From contig NZ_CP050154.1 of NCBI RefSeq assembly GCF_011617705.1, positions 1,116,001 to 1,180,000 of the forward strand: a stretch of DNA of 64,000 bases. Direction: 5' to 3'. Source of the DNA: Brevibacterium limosum. GTDB lineage: Bacteria > Actinomycetota > Actinomycetes > Actinomycetales > Brevibacteriaceae. The notes under the pieces were generated by a model. It was given only the letters and a program-made list of their open reading frames with translations. It was not told the origin of the DNA and did not search any database. How positions within the stretch are numbered: the stretch's first letter is position 1; the number at the start of each line of letters is the position of its first letter. This document shows, piece by piece, positions 1 to 9,015 of this stretch. A program made the position numbers and the translations under genes.

Positions 1-618
1 TCCGAGGCTCAGTCGGCTTCCGCCGGTGCCACCACGGACAAGGCCCCTGAGGTCAGCGCCGAGACGGCTGCCAAGACGATCACACTCGACTCGATCCCAG
101 CCGGGGAGTCCGAGACCCCTGTGACCGTGACCGCGCCGGACGACGCTTCGGGTGAGGTGACCGTCAAGGTCAGCGTGCAGGCCAACGCCGACGGTCCGTG
201 GTGGGATGACAATCCGCTGCCTCTGGCGCATGAGTTCGAGGCCACCGCTGCAGTCGGTGACGACGCGAATGCTGCGGCCGGCGAGGACGGGTCGGCCGAC
301 GGCGGCAACGCCGACGGTGGTGCCGCCGACGGTGGTGCCGCAGACGGCGGGTCGGCTGATGGTGGAGACAATGCGGCAGGCAGTGCCGATGGCGGCGACA
401 GCGCTGCCGGCGGCAACGCCGATGGTGCGAACGCTACGGCCGACGGCGGTTCGGCCGACGGATCCGGAAGCGATGCAAGCGGTTCGAAGGACGGCGGCGA
501 CCTGCCGCGCACCGGCTTCGAGACCTTCAACATCGTCGCTGCGGCCCTGGCGCTCATCGTGGCCGGAGGCACCGCGGTCACGGTGGTCCGTCGCCGCAAG
601 CTCAGCGCCCAGAGCTGA
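1..618 (+). CDS. LPXTG cell-wall-anchored surface protein, C-terminal part (5' end outside window)
   Basis: The frame is open from base 1, so this is the C-terminal 205 residues of a longer protein. Order: an acidic, probably folded segment (to about residue 95), then a low-complexity spacer built from repeats of the type ADGG/GSADGG, then a sortase sorting signal: LPRTG, a hydrophobic helix, and a basic tail VVRRRKLSAQS. That arrangement is diagnostic of proteins that sortase links covalently to peptidoglycan; the flexible Gly/Asp/Ala spacer would carry the functional domain through the wall. The function of the missing N-terminal domain cannot be read here. A strong terminator lies about 100 nt downstream. 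Confidence 0.9.
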   Translation, partial: SEAQSASAGATTDKAPEVSAETAAKTITLDSIPAGESETPVTVTAPDDASGEVTVKVSVQANADGPWWDDNPLPLAHEFEATAAVGDDANAAAGEDGSADGGNADGGAADGGAADGGSADGGDNAAGSADGGDSAAGGNADGANATADGGSADGSGSDASGSKDGGDLPRTGFETFNIVAAALALIVAGGTAVTVVRRRKLSAQS

Positions 619-721
619 GTCAGCGGCGGCAGTTCATGCGGCGAAGCTGCTGCCAGCTGAGCGAAGCTGATGTCCCGACGGGCCGGTCCGGAACAGGCTG
701 AGCCGGGCTTGATGCCAGACA

Positions 722-760
722 GGCGGGGCCGGAGCGTCTATCTCCGGCCCCGCCGTTGTT
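722..760 (+). terminator. Rho-independent terminator after the LPXTG gene
   Basis: A perfect 13-bp GC-rich stem (722-734 pairing with 742-754) with a 7-nt loop, followed by GTTGTT. It lies about 100 nt after the stop of the surface-protein gene and reads in the same direction. The remaining gap up to 993 holds no credible gene. Confidence 0.75.
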
Positions 761-783
761 CGCAGGCGCATTTCTCGCGGAAC

Positions 784-879
784 CATCCCGCACCGTCAGT
801 GCCGAGTCCACCACCTACGTTCGGGAGATTGTGGTTCGCTCGGGAGATTTGTGCGTGGCATCCCGCACCGTCAGTGCCG
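784..879. repeat. Two direct copies of a 21-nt sequence, 75 nt apart
   Basis: The sequence starting CATCCCGCACCGTCAGTGCC occurs at 784-804 and again at 859-879. Between them CGGGAGATT(T)GTG also occurs twice (822-833 and 841-853). It sits in the non-coding gap between the surface-protein gene and the convergent membrane-protein gene. No function is evident. Confidence 0.6.
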
Positions 880-993
880 TATCGAACAGGTGGTCGCAAG
901 GTGCACCGGTGCAAAGAGGGGTTATGCCGCTGCGGAGGGGTGTTGCGAGGTAAGCCGGGTGCTGCGGCTGACGGTGAGGGATGCCCGGGGGAG

Positions 994-3204
994 TCAGCGG
1001 CGGGGCGGTGCCTCAGCCCCGCCCTCGGCCCCGCCCTCGGCCCCGGCCTCAGCCCCGGCCCCGACCTCGGCCCTGGCCTCGGCCTCCGGCTCGTCCGCGG
1101 CAGTCGGGGTCGGCGGGAGACCGGCGCGGAAGGTCTCGAGGTGAGTGAGCACCGGGACGAGGAAGAGGATGCCGACGGCCGGCACCACGATGCCCGAGTC
1201 GTTGATGAGGGTGCCGACTCCCAGCAGGATCGCCAGGCTGATCAGCGTCGCGCGCAGCAGCGGAATCCTCCGGTAGGTGTCCTGGAGCCCGCGCAGTCTG
1301 AATCGCGCAGGATCGAGCGCCACCCAGAACACGCCGATGATGATGAGCGGCAGCACCAGAGTCATCCACGACTGAGTGAGGATATCGATGTTCATCCCGA
1401 TCTTGCGAGCCAGAACGCTGAGCGCCTGACCGCCGATGATCGAGTCGAAGAAGCGGCCGAAGTGCGTGCGCTGGTCGGCCGGACGCAGCCAGTCGAGGAA
1501 CAGCACAGTGAGCATGACGACTCCGGCGATGCCCACAGTCAGCCCCAGGCGCTTGAGCGAGAAGCGGATGCTCGCCGCGGCCAGCACGAGGTAGGCGACT
1601 CCGATGATGAGCGTCGGCACGGAGCCGAACTTCGTGCCCAGACCGGGTGCGGCGAGGATGACGCAGGAGACGAGCACGGGCAGAGTGACGATGAGGACGC
1701 GATGCAGCGGCTTGGTCACCAGGGATGCGAACCCGGCGACCGCCAACAGCAGCGCACAGCAGTACAGCGCCAACGCCGAGTTCCCGATCCCGTAGAACCG
1801 GGACGCGATGAGCAGCGGCTCACCCAGCAGAGTCGACATCTGCAGCTGGGAACCGGTGACGACGTCGTAGGCGAGCACAGCGACGGTCACGGTGGAGACG
1901 AAGAGCACCGGCCCGAACTTGTGCCGCCGCCAGGGGCCGACCAGCGCCGCCACTCCGAGCAGCAGCGCCCACCCGGCCAAGGCTCCGAGCATCGCGATGT
2001 CCGGGTTCGTCGCCCGCTCCCACGGCACCGTGTTGACCAGGTACGTCGAGATCGGCATCGCCGCGAAGACCACGCCGAGACGGTACGCCCCGGAATGGAC
2101 GAGTTCCCGATGGTTCTTCCGCATGAACCACGCCAACGCCAGCAGACCGACCATGAGCACGGCGACGACGGGGAAGAACCACGTCGACAGATCGTTCTGC
2201 GTCTTCACCGCCACCTGCCGGTCGAGCACCGCCTGATAGCGCGATTGCCAATCGGAGCCGTGCGCCCCCGAGGTCATCGGTGCCCCGGCCGCATTGTCCA
2301 TCTCCTCGGCCCCGGACAGAGCCACGAGCGTCGGTGCCAGGTCAGGCACCTGCACCAATCCGGGCTGCCGCGTCGATGACGATGTGAGCAGCCCCGCCGA
2401 TTTCCCCGGTTCGACCACCATCGTCGCCTGCATCGACGAGCCCTCATGGGTGCCGTCGGCGATTGAGGAGAACACCACCGGAACGCGTCCCCCGCCGAGG
2501 CGGTTCGGCTGCTCTGCACTCATCCACCCGGTCGATTCGAGGATGTCCCCGACCTGAGCGTCGAGGTCCTTCAGCGAGTAGCCGTCGGCAGCGGTGTTGC
2601 CAAGATCGACGAGGGTGAGCTCACCGTCCCCGGCCGATCTCGCGACGTCGGTGCCCAGGTCGGAGCCGACGGGCGACCAGCTCTCGACATGCCCGGAAGG
2701 GGTGGCGGCGGCGATGGCGGCACCGTTGCCGAAGGCGCGGATATCGGGCACCGCCTCGGCCAGCGCTCCGAGCGACGCATCGTAGTTGTCACCGCGGGCC
2801 ACCTGCGCGTACACGTCCCAATCGGCGACCCAGCCGTCGAGCGGTGACGCCGGTACGCGGCATTGGTCACGCGGTTCGTCGGCGGCCCGCCGGCCGGATC
2901 CCAGACCCAGCCAGCCGTCGACCGGGCAGCTCGTCGAGCGCACGGAGCGCGGTGTGATCGTCCCGATCTGCCCGCCCTTCATCATCCCCCACAGATGCGG
3001 GGTCGTGCGCGGGTCGAGGTCCTCGAAGCTGAACCCGGAGACGTTGATCGACACGACCCCGGAATTCGCCGAGGCGGCCCCACCGTCGTCCTGGCCCGCA
3101 GCCGGTGCCGCCTGCCCTGCTTGGGGCAGGCCGAGAACGAACAGGGCAATGGCCAGAATCCCCAGGAGCACCCGGGCGGCGGGGGAGGTCACGGGGGCTG
3201 TCAC
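994..3204 (-). CDS. Exported/membrane protein with degenerate alkaline-phosphatase-like ectodomain (paralog 2 of a tandem pair)
   Basis: 736 aa, GTG start at 3204, overlapping the stop of the upstream paralog by 4 nt (GTGA), so the two are translationally coupled. An N-terminal signal peptide is followed by a domain opening with VVSINVSGFSFEDLDPRTTP and later STSCPVDGWLGLG. It ends with RQPGLVQVPDLAPTLVAL, which recalls the closing segment of sulfatase/alkaline-phosphatase-fold domains. About ten transmembrane helices follow, with a conserved SRFYGIGNSALALY segment. The C-terminus is an unusual Glu/Ala/Gly tail (about 35 residues) encoded by repeated gcctcggccccg-type units. The usual metal-binding Asp-His-Gly of the fold is not visible, so catalysis is doubtful. 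I do not know its function; the fold call is inference from motifs. Confidence 0.75.
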   Translation of the reverse strand: MTAPVTSPAARVLLGILAIALFVLGLPQAGQAAPAAGQDDGGAASANSGVVSINVSGFSFEDLDPRTTPHLWGMMKGGQIGTITPRSVRSTSCPVDGWLGLGSGRRAADEPRDQCRVPASPLDGWVADWDVYAQVARGDNYDASLGALAEAVPDIRAFGNGAAIAAATPSGHVESWSPVGSDLGTDVARSAGDGELTLVDLGNTAADGYSLKDLDAQVGDILESTGWMSAEQPNRLGGGRVPVVFSSIADGTHEGSSMQATMVVEPGKSAGLLTSSSTRQPGLVQVPDLAPTLVALSGAEEMDNAAGAPMTSGAHGSDWQSRYQAVLDRQVAVKTQNDLSTWFFPVVAVLMVGLLALAWFMRKNHRELVHSGAYRLGVVFAAMPISTYLVNTVPWERATNPDIAMLGALAGWALLLGVAALVGPWRRHKFGPVLFVSTVTVAVLAYDVVTGSQLQMSTLLGEPLLIASRFYGIGNSALALYCCALLLAVAGFASLVTKPLHRVLIVTLPVLVSCVILAAPGLGTKFGSVPTLIIGVAYLVLAAASIRFSLKRLGLTVGIAGVVMLTVLFLDWLRPADQRTHFGRFFDSIIGGQALSVLARKIGMNIDILTQSWMTLVLPLIIIGVFWVALDPARFRLRGLQDTYRRIPLLRATLISLAILLGVGTLINDSGIVVPAVGILFLVPVLTHLETFRAGLPPTPTAADEPEAEARAEVGAGAEAGAEGGAEGGAEAPPRR

Positions 3205-5714
3205 CGATGAGCCTCCTCGGCGTGTTCAGCACTGAGGGCCAGCAGGAAGGGCAACAGCACCATGGCTCCGGTCGAGGGCACGGCGACCCCGGAATCGGTG
3301 AGCACGAGCCCGACGCCGAGCCCGGTGACGGCGGCGAGGAAACCGAAGTGCAGGTCGGAATCGGTGAAGAGCTGGGGGAGTCGTCCCCGCCACTTGTTGA
3401 CCAGGCGTCCGGTGCGGCTGCCCGCGTGGACGCGGGGGAAGTGGAGGAGATAGCGGAGGAAGACGAGGACCGCGATGAGCGCGAGCGGGGTGACGATGGC
3501 CAGGGCCGGGTTGACCTGGATGATGTGGAGGTTCGCCCCCAGCTTGCGACCGACCACCTGCAGGGCCTCGCCCGTGACGATCTGGTCGAAGAACGTGCCG
3601 AAGTGCGAACGTGCCCCGGCCGGGCGCAGCCAGTCGAGGAAGGCGATGCCGATGAGGATGGCCAGCGATGCCACTCCGATGAGGGCGAGGCGGAGGAGAG
3701 TCAGACGGATCTTCGACAGCAGCGCCAGCAGGACCATGAGACCGGCGAGGATGGCGATCGTGCCGCCGAACTTCGCACCCCAGGAGGGGTTGCCGGAGAC
3801 GAACACGGCGGCCAGTCCGACGACGACCGGCACAATGATCACGGCACGAGTGCGGCCGCGTGCTCGCAGCCAGGACACCACGAGTCCCAAGAAGATGAAG
3901 AGACTGACGATGAAGATCGCAGCGCCCTGATTGCCCAATCCGTAGTAGCGGCCGCCGACGATCGGGTTGTATCCGAGCAGAGAATTCGCCTGCAGGTGGG
4001 ACCCGGTGGCCAGATCGACGGCGAGGATGAGCAGGTTCGCCCCGGCCAGGGCGCCGACGCGTCCGCGCCAGGTCCGACCCCATGGCGGGATGAGAACGAG
4101 GACGAACAGAGCGGCGGCCGTGCCGATGACCGAGAGGAACAGACCGAGCCCGGGATCGGCCGACCGCGACCAGGGGACGAGTCCGGCGAGGAACGCCCCC
4201 ATCGGCAGGGACGCGACGCCCAAGGACACCCAGCCGAGGAATCGGTGGACGCGCGTGGCCCGGGTGGCCCCGCCTCGGCGACCAAGGATGGAGCGGTTGA
4301 GCAGAACCGCACACGCGATGAAGAGGACGTAGAAGATGACGTCGAGCGTGATGGAGAACGTCGAGAGGTTCTGGTGGATCGTCGTCGACTTCTGCGCCTC
4401 GGCGACGAGATCGTCGATGCGCTGCTGCGGATCATCATCTGTCGGGGTGGAGTCGAAGCCGACGGCGCGCGGGGATTCGACATCGAGGACATCGAGGATG
4501 CCCGGCGCCAGATCGGTGATCTGCAGCAGTCCCGGGGTGCGGGTTGTCGCCGAGGACAGGGACCCGGGTTCGAAGCCGGGTCCGGAAGCGATGAACGCGC
4601 GCAGCTGCGGCAGACCGGAGCTGTCGCCGAGGCCCGCGACGATGATCGTCGGATCCGCGGCCCCGTCCTTCGCGTTCTCCCGCACTTCCTGCAGACGCAC
4701 GCCGAGGCGGCGGTCGGCTTCGGCGACGCGGGTCTCCCGGTCGTAGTTCGGCGGAACTGTATAGGAGTAGTTCGGGATCGGGTCGAACAGCCAGGAGCGG
4801 ATGCCGATCGCGCCGAGGTCGACGACGCCGAGGCGGCAGTCCGTGGCCAACGCATCGTCCGTGAAGTTCGTCACCACCCCGTCTTCGTCCGCGGCGGCAT
4901 AGGCGGCGCCGGGTCCCTCGGCCGCGACGCAGGGTTCGAGCAGGGAGTCCGCATCGGCCGCGTCGGTACCGGCGGGCACGGCGTTGCCGGCTTCGGCGAC
5001 GGCGCGCGCGAGCATGCCGTAGTCGACGGAGTAGCCGGAGCCGATATTGGGCTCCTTGACCGCATCGAAGCCCTCGATCCGAGCCGTCGTCGTTCCGGCC
5101 GCGGATTCGCCGCGATGAGCTTCATCACTGTTCGTCGTCTCCTTCGCCGAGGTGGCCCCGGTGCCCTCGCCCTCGGGCACCGATTCTGCGGCACCGGCGT
5201 CGGAGTCGAGGGAATCGTGATCGACGTCCGTGGTGGGGGCGATCATCGTCGGGCAGCGGGCCGAGTCATCGGGGTCGGCATCCTCGGCGACGGGGGAGGG
5301 CCCGGCCTGGGCGCGGGCGCCCGCGCCGAAGGACAGCCAGCCGGAGGCGGGACAGGTGGCCACGCCGATCGTGCGCACATTGAGATTCGCGGCCGCCCCC
5401 TCGGAGAGCAGGCGATAGAGGTTCGGAGTGCGCTCGGGATCGATATCATCGATGGTCAGACCCGGAATGCCGAAGACGACCGTCATCCCGGCCGGGGGGC
5501 TGCTGGTGTCCGTGGTCTGGGCCGAGGCAGCCGACGTGTCGATGCCCGTGGCCTGCGCCGAGGATGCGCTCATGTCCGCAGTCGGGCCTCCGCCCGATGC
5601 CTGAGCGGAGACGGGACCGACGCCGAGCCCTGCCGTCAGGAGCCCGACCAGGAGACCCAGCATCAGGATTCTCAATGCGGGAAGTCGGGAGGGCAGGCTG
5701 GAGTGAGTCGGCAC
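3201..5714 (-). CDS. Exported/membrane protein with degenerate alkaline-phosphatase-like ectodomain (paralog 1)
   Basis: 837 aa, GTG start at 5714. Signal peptide to about residue 38 (ends VSAQA). The ectodomain begins TVVFGIPGLTIDDIDPERTP and has ATCPASGWLSFGAGARA, an acidic insert of about 90 residues, IIVAGLGDSSGLPQLRAFIA, and TRTPGLLQITDLAPGILDVL. It then continues into a multi-helix membrane half containing GRYYGLGNQGAA. The layout matches its neighbour at 994-3204 and looks like an old tandem duplication. The motifs resemble the sulfatase/phosphodiesterase superfamily, where a Ser/Thr/Cys nucleophile follows the first strand, but the DHG-type metal ligands appear degraded to GLGDSS. Function unknown. 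A role at the cell envelope is inferred from topology only. Confidence 0.75.
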   Translation of the reverse strand: MPTHSSLPSRLPALRILMLGLLVGLLTAGLGVGPVSAQASGGGPTADMSASSAQATGIDTSAASAQTTDTSSPPAGMTVVFGIPGLTIDDIDPERTPNLYRLLSEGAAANLNVRTIGVATCPASGWLSFGAGARAQAGPSPVAEDADPDDSARCPTMIAPTTDVDHDSLDSDAGAAESVPEGEGTGATSAKETTNSDEAHRGESAAGTTTARIEGFDAVKEPNIGSGYSVDYGMLARAVAEAGNAVPAGTDAADADSLLEPCVAAEGPGAAYAAADEDGVVTNFTDDALATDCRLGVVDLGAIGIRSWLFDPIPNYSYTVPPNYDRETRVAEADRRLGVRLQEVRENAKDGAADPTIIVAGLGDSSGLPQLRAFIASGPGFEPGSLSSATTRTPGLLQITDLAPGILDVLDVESPRAVGFDSTPTDDDPQQRIDDLVAEAQKSTTIHQNLSTFSITLDVIFYVLFIACAVLLNRSILGRRGGATRATRVHRFLGWVSLGVASLPMGAFLAGLVPWSRSADPGLGLFLSVIGTAAALFVLVLIPPWGRTWRGRVGALAGANLLILAVDLATGSHLQANSLLGYNPIVGGRYYGLGNQGAAIFIVSLFIFLGLVVSWLRARGRTRAVIIVPVVVGLAAVFVSGNPSWGAKFGGTIAILAGLMVLLALLSKIRLTLLRLALIGVASLAILIGIAFLDWLRPAGARSHFGTFFDQIVTGEALQVVGRKLGANLHIIQVNPALAIVTPLALIAVLVFLRYLLHFPRVHAGSRTGRLVNKWRGRLPQLFTDSDLHFGFLAAVTGLGVGLVLTDSGVAVPSTGAMVLLPFLLALSAEHAEEAHR

Positions 5715-5726
5715 AGATCAATACTA
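5715..5726 (-). promoter_or_regulatory. -10 hexamer giving a leaderless start for the 837-aa protein
   Basis: On the minus strand TAGTAT (5726-5721) is followed by 6 nt and then the GTG start at 5714. That is where transcription would begin, and there is no Shine-Dalgarno sequence. The same spacing recurs upstream of many genes in this window. The rest of 5727-5982 is the divergent promoter and leader region of rplM; I could not fix its promoter with confidence. Confidence 0.5.
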
Positions 5727-5982
5727 TCGGCTCAGGTTTCGACTGGTCCTGAGACCGCTCTGGGCGTTTGCTCCCCGGGCCTGGGGCCATGTATATTTGA
5801 TTGTCGTTGTGTGTGCTTGTCGCACTCCCTTACATAGCCTCATGCGTTGCAGGCCCGTAGGTGAGGGGAATGCGTCGATAGGTTCACCCGATTGAAGACA
5901 ACCAGCGCTTGAGACCCATTGGACTCACGACCCGATGAGGATCCGGCGCTGCACTGAACAAGATACGAAAAGAAGGCTACTT

Positions 5983-6426
5983 TTGCGTACGTACACAGCT
6001 AAGCCCGGTGACATCGAGCACGAGTGGCACGTCATTGACGCCACTGACCAGGTGCTCGGTCGCCTTGCTTCGCAGGTTGCACGCCTCCTGCGCGGCAAGC
6101 ACAAGACCACGTTCACTCCGAACACCGACACCGGTGACTTCGTCATCATCATCAACGCCGACAAGGTCGCGCTGACAGGTGCGAAGCTCGAGAAGAAGCG
6201 CGCTTACCGTCACTCCGGTTACCCGGGTGGCCTCAAGAGCGTGAACTACGCCGAGCTCCTCGCCACCCACCCCGAGCGTGCAGTCGAAAAGGCTGTCGCC
6301 GGTATGGTCCCGAAGACTCGTCTCGGACGTGCCCAGATGCAGAAGCTGAAGGTCTATGCAGGTGCCGAGCACCCGCACGCCGCTCAGAATCCGCAGCCGT
6401 ACGAACTCAGCCAGGTCGCGCAGTAA
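5983..6426 (+). CDS. rplM: 50S ribosomal protein L13
   Basis: 147 aa, the normal length of bacterial L13, beginning [20 protein letters not shown] and containing the conserved [18 protein letters not shown] and HSGYPGGLK segments. L13 is an early-assembly protein of the large ribosomal subunit. The start is a TTG at 5983 with AGAAGG 6 nt upstream. The in-frame ATG at 5935 would add 16 residues not found in L13 and lacks a ribosome site, so it is rejected. It is co-directional with rpsI 32 nt downstream, the classic rplM-rpsI operon. Confidence 0.97.
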   Translation: MRTYTAKPGDIEHEWHVIDATDQVLGRLASQVARLLRGKHKTTFTPNTDTGDFVIIINADKVALTGAKLEKKRAYRHSGYPGGLKSVNYAELLATHPERAVEKAVAGMVPKTRLGRAQMQKLKVYAGAEHPHAAQNPQPYELSQVAQ

Positions 6427-6458
6427 GCGCCTGAGCTCTAGACATCCCGAGGAGAACC

Positions 6459-6968
6459 GTGGCTGATACCACCAACGCGACAGAAACTGTCGAAGAAGAG
6501 ATCACCGAATACACTTCCGAGACTCCCGCATCCGCTGGCCTGGGCGAAAGCACCGCCGGTGGACGTGGACAGTCCCTGACCGCTCCCGGCAACGGAGTGG
6601 GCCGCCGCAAGCAGGCAATTGCTCGCGTGCGCCTCATCCCCGGCACCGGTGAGTGGACGATCAACGGACGTACTCTCGAAGAGTACTTCCCGAACAAGCT
6701 GCACCAGCAGCTCGTCAACGAGCCCTTCACACTGCTGGACCTCGGCGGACGTTTCGACGTCGTCGTGCGCATCTCCGGCGGTGGACCCTCCGGCCAGGCC
6801 GGCGCCGTCCGCCTGGGCGTGGCTCGTTCGCTCAACCAGATCGACGCGGAGTCCAACCGTGCCGAGCTGAAGAAGGCCGGATACCTCAGCCGCGATGCTC
6901 GCGTTCCTGAGCGCAAGAAGGCCGGTCTCAAGAAGGCCCGTAAGGCACCTCAGTTCTCGAAGCGCTGA
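6459..6968 (+). CDS. rpsI: 30S ribosomal protein S9
   Basis: 169 aa, GTG start with a good Shine-Dalgarno (GAGGAG at 6449-6454). After an acidic N-terminal extension of about 40 residues, common in actinobacterial S9, the core follows: [39 protein letters not shown] and the basic C-terminal tail ending FSKR, whose last residues reach the P-site tRNA in the 30S subunit. It forms an operon with rplM, and a strong hairpin terminator lies 75 nt after the stop. Confidence 0.97.
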   Translation: MADTTNATETVEEEITEYTSETPASAGLGESTAGGRGQSLTAPGNGVGRRKQAIARVRLIPGTGEWTINGRTLEEYFPNKLHQQLVNEPFTLLDLGGRFDVVVRISGGGPSGQAGAVRLGVARSLNQIDAESNRAELKKAGYLSRDARVPERKKAGLKKARKAPQFSKR

Positions 6969-7043
6969 TCTCACTGGCGAACCGACTGTGGCTGGTCTGC
7001 CACTGAGTCGCAGTCATCGACAGTTCAGCATCATGAACATGAG

Positions 7044-7080
7044 AATGCGGTCCCGAACCAGGTTCGGGGCCGCATTTGTC
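7044..7080 (+). terminator. Terminator of the rplM-rpsI operon
   Basis: A 16-nt arm at 7044-7059 is complementary to 7061-7076, apart from one wobble pair, forming a long GC-rich hairpin followed by TTGTCTTAT. It is placed 75 nt after rpsI and is the expected end of the ribosomal-protein operon. Confidence 0.8.
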
Positions 7081-7418
7081 TTATCCGGACGCGGCGGCGC
7101 ACGCTCGCTGCCGTCCCCGTTGGGGCGGTGACCCCGTCGCGCTCAATCCCGCCGCTCAAGCCGAAGCGCGCTCAGCTCTGCGGCGTTCAACCCTGCGGCG
7201 TTCGCCCTCCGGCGCGCAACCTCGCGTCGCTCACCCGCGTGGCGCGCAACCCGCCGTTCAAGCCGAAGCGCAGATATCGCAAGGTGCACGGATCGATTTC
7301 TGCGCTCCGTCTTGAACCAGCCATTGGCACGCTGCGATCGGCCGCCTCGGCGAGGGTGCCGTGACGCACCCAGCGGATCGACTAAGATCGACTCCGACAT
7401 TGACGAAAGGATCCTCAC
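7081..7418. other. Non-coding gap upstream of glmM with degenerate internal repeats
   Basis: 338 nt without a credible gene. CGCTCAAGCCGAAGCGC (7152-7168) recurs as CGTTCAAGCCGAAGCGC near 7253, and GCGTTC/GCGCGCAACC-like units repeat between 7190 and 7250. One copy of the window's over-represented word is at 7340-7356. Just before glmM, TAAGAT (7383-7388) is a plausible -10 and AAAGGA precedes the ATG. Confidence 0.4.
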
Positions 7419-8771
7419 ATGTCTCGACTCTTCGGCACCGATGGAGTACGCGGTCTGGCCAACCGCGACATCACGGCCAAACTCGCACTCCAGCTCTCCG
7501 TCGCCGGCTCCCGCGTGCTCAGCCGCGGCTGGACCGGTGAGAGGCGACCCTTCGCGGTGGTCGGTCGTGACACACGGGTCTCGGGCGAATTCCTCTCCGC
7601 CGCTCTCAGCGCAGGAATCGCATCGACCGGCGTCGATGTGCTCGACGCGGGAATGCTGCCGACTCCTGGCGTCGCCGAGGTGGTCAAGGACACCGGTGCC
7701 GCATTCGGCGTCGTCATCTCCGCCTCCCACAACCCCATGCCCGACAACGGGATCAAGTTCTTCGCCGCCGGCGGCACGAAGCTCGACGACGCGGTCGAGG
7801 ACGAGATCCTCGAGATCTTCGACCAGGACTGGGACCGCCCGACCGGTGCCGACGTCGGCCACATCTCCCGCTACCCGGCCGCCGCCGATGAGTACACCGA
7901 GCACCTCGTGCGCAGCCTCGACGCCGAGAGCGCGCGCCCCCTGTCGGGGCTCAAGGTCGTCGTCGACTGCGCCCACGGCGCCGCCTCGATCGTGGGACCC
8001 GCCGCTCTGCGCCAGGCCGGTGCCGAGGTCATCGTCTCCGCCGCCGAACCCGACGGCTTCAACATCAACGACGGAGTGGGATCGACCCACCTCGAACCGC
8101 TGCAGCGCCTCGTCGTCGAGACCCAGTCCGATCTGGGCGTGGCCTTCGACGGCGACGCCGATCGCTGCCTGGCCGTGGACTCCCTGGGCCGCGTCGTCAA
8201 CGGCGACCAGGTCATGGGCATCCTGGCGATCGGACTCAAGGAACTCGGTGTGCTGAAGGGCAGCACCCTGGTCACGACCGTCATGTCGAACCTGGGACTG
8301 AAACAGGCGATGGACAAGTACGGCATCAGGACCGTGCAGACCGCCGTCGGAGACCGGTATGTGCTCGAGCGGATGCTCGCCGACGGGTATGTGCTCGGCG
8401 GGGAGCAGTCCGGACACGTGCTCATGCTCGATCACGGCACCACCGGCGACGGAGTGCAGACGGCCCTGCACCTGATGAAGCGGATGGCCGATGCCAAGCG
8501 GACCCTGGCCGACCTCGCCGCGGAGATCCCCCAGCTGCCGCAGGCGCTCGTCAACGTCAAGGGCGTCGACAAGAACAACGTCGATCACCCGCAGGTTGCC
8601 GCCGAAGTCGCCGCCGTCGAGGCCGAACTCGCCGACACCGGGCGGGTGCTGCTGCGGGCCTCGGGCACCGAGCCGCTCATCCGCGTCATGGTCGAAGCCG
8701 CCACCGAGGACACCGCCGCCGCCCAGGCCGATCGCCTGGCCGCGTCGGTCAAACAGCACCTCGCGCTGTAG
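7419..8771 (+). CDS. glmM: Phosphoglucosamine mutase
   Basis: 450 aa, the usual GlmM length. It interconverts glucosamine-6-phosphate and glucosamine-1-phosphate, feeding UDP-GlcNAc for peptidoglycan. Visible motifs: N-terminal FGTDGVRG, the phosphoserine loop ISASHNPMPDNG (active Ser about residue 103), the Mg-binding loop DGDADR (residues 244-248) and the C-terminal phosphate-binding RASGTEPLIRVM. The start ATG is preceded by AAAGGA. The position downstream of rplM-rpsI is conserved in Actinobacteria; the partner enzyme gene glmS lies about 8 kb further on. Confidence 0.96.
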   Translation: MSRLFGTDGVRGLANRDITAKLALQLSVAGSRVLSRGWTGERRPFAVVGRDTRVSGEFLSAALSAGIASTGVDVLDAGMLPTPGVAEVVKDTGAAFGVVISASHNPMPDNGIKFFAAGGTKLDDAVEDEILEIFDQDWDRPTGADVGHISRYPAAADEYTEHLVRSLDAESARPLSGLKVVVDCAHGAASIVGPAALRQAGAEVIVSAAEPDGFNINDGVGSTHLEPLQRLVVETQSDLGVAFDGDADRCLAVDSLGRVVNGDQVMGILAIGLKELGVLKGSTLVTTVMSNLGLKQAMDKYGIRTVQTAVGDRYVLERMLADGYVLGGEQSGHVLMLDHGTTGDGVQTALHLMKRMADAKRTLADLAAEIPQLPQALVNVKGVDKNNVDHPQVAAEVAAVEAELADTGRVLLRASGTEPLIRVMVEAATEDTAAAQADRLAASVKQHLAL

Positions 8772-8869
8772 CGGCTGAGGGGCTCCTGTCCGAGCTCCGC
8801 GGCACTCAGTGCCGCTCAACTTCCTCTTGTGGCGCTTCAACCTGCCTCAACGTCGCTCAACTTCCCTCA

Positions 8870-8929
8870 GGTAACGCGAAGCTCGAAAAGGTCGTCGCCA
8901 GTGACGACTTTTTCGAGCTTCGCGTTACC
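8870..8929. repeat. 60-nt dispersed palindrome, family A copy 1
   Basis: Two 27-nt arms (8870-8896 and 8903-8929) are complementary with one mismatch around a 6-nt loop. Near-identical 60-nt palindromes with the same arm and loop lengths lie at 10092-10151 and 13568-13627. This copy is in the glmM to AbiEi-like gene gap. The flanking 8800-8865 carries short CGCTCAACTTCC repeats. Confidence 0.85.
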
Positions 8930-9015
8930 CGAGCCTGTGGATTCGAGTGCGCGTTTATCCACAGGTGCGGAAGTGACTGTTGTGGTGGATTGCTCGGCTC
9001 CGGAATGCTTGACGC

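Noticed and set aside
3105..5837. 910-codon open frame on the plus strand, antisense to the two membrane-protein genes
   Set aside because: Its product is Arg/Glu/Asp/Gly-rich low complexity with no family features, typical of antisense frames in GC-rich DNA. The minus-strand frame has signal peptides, helices and a paralog.
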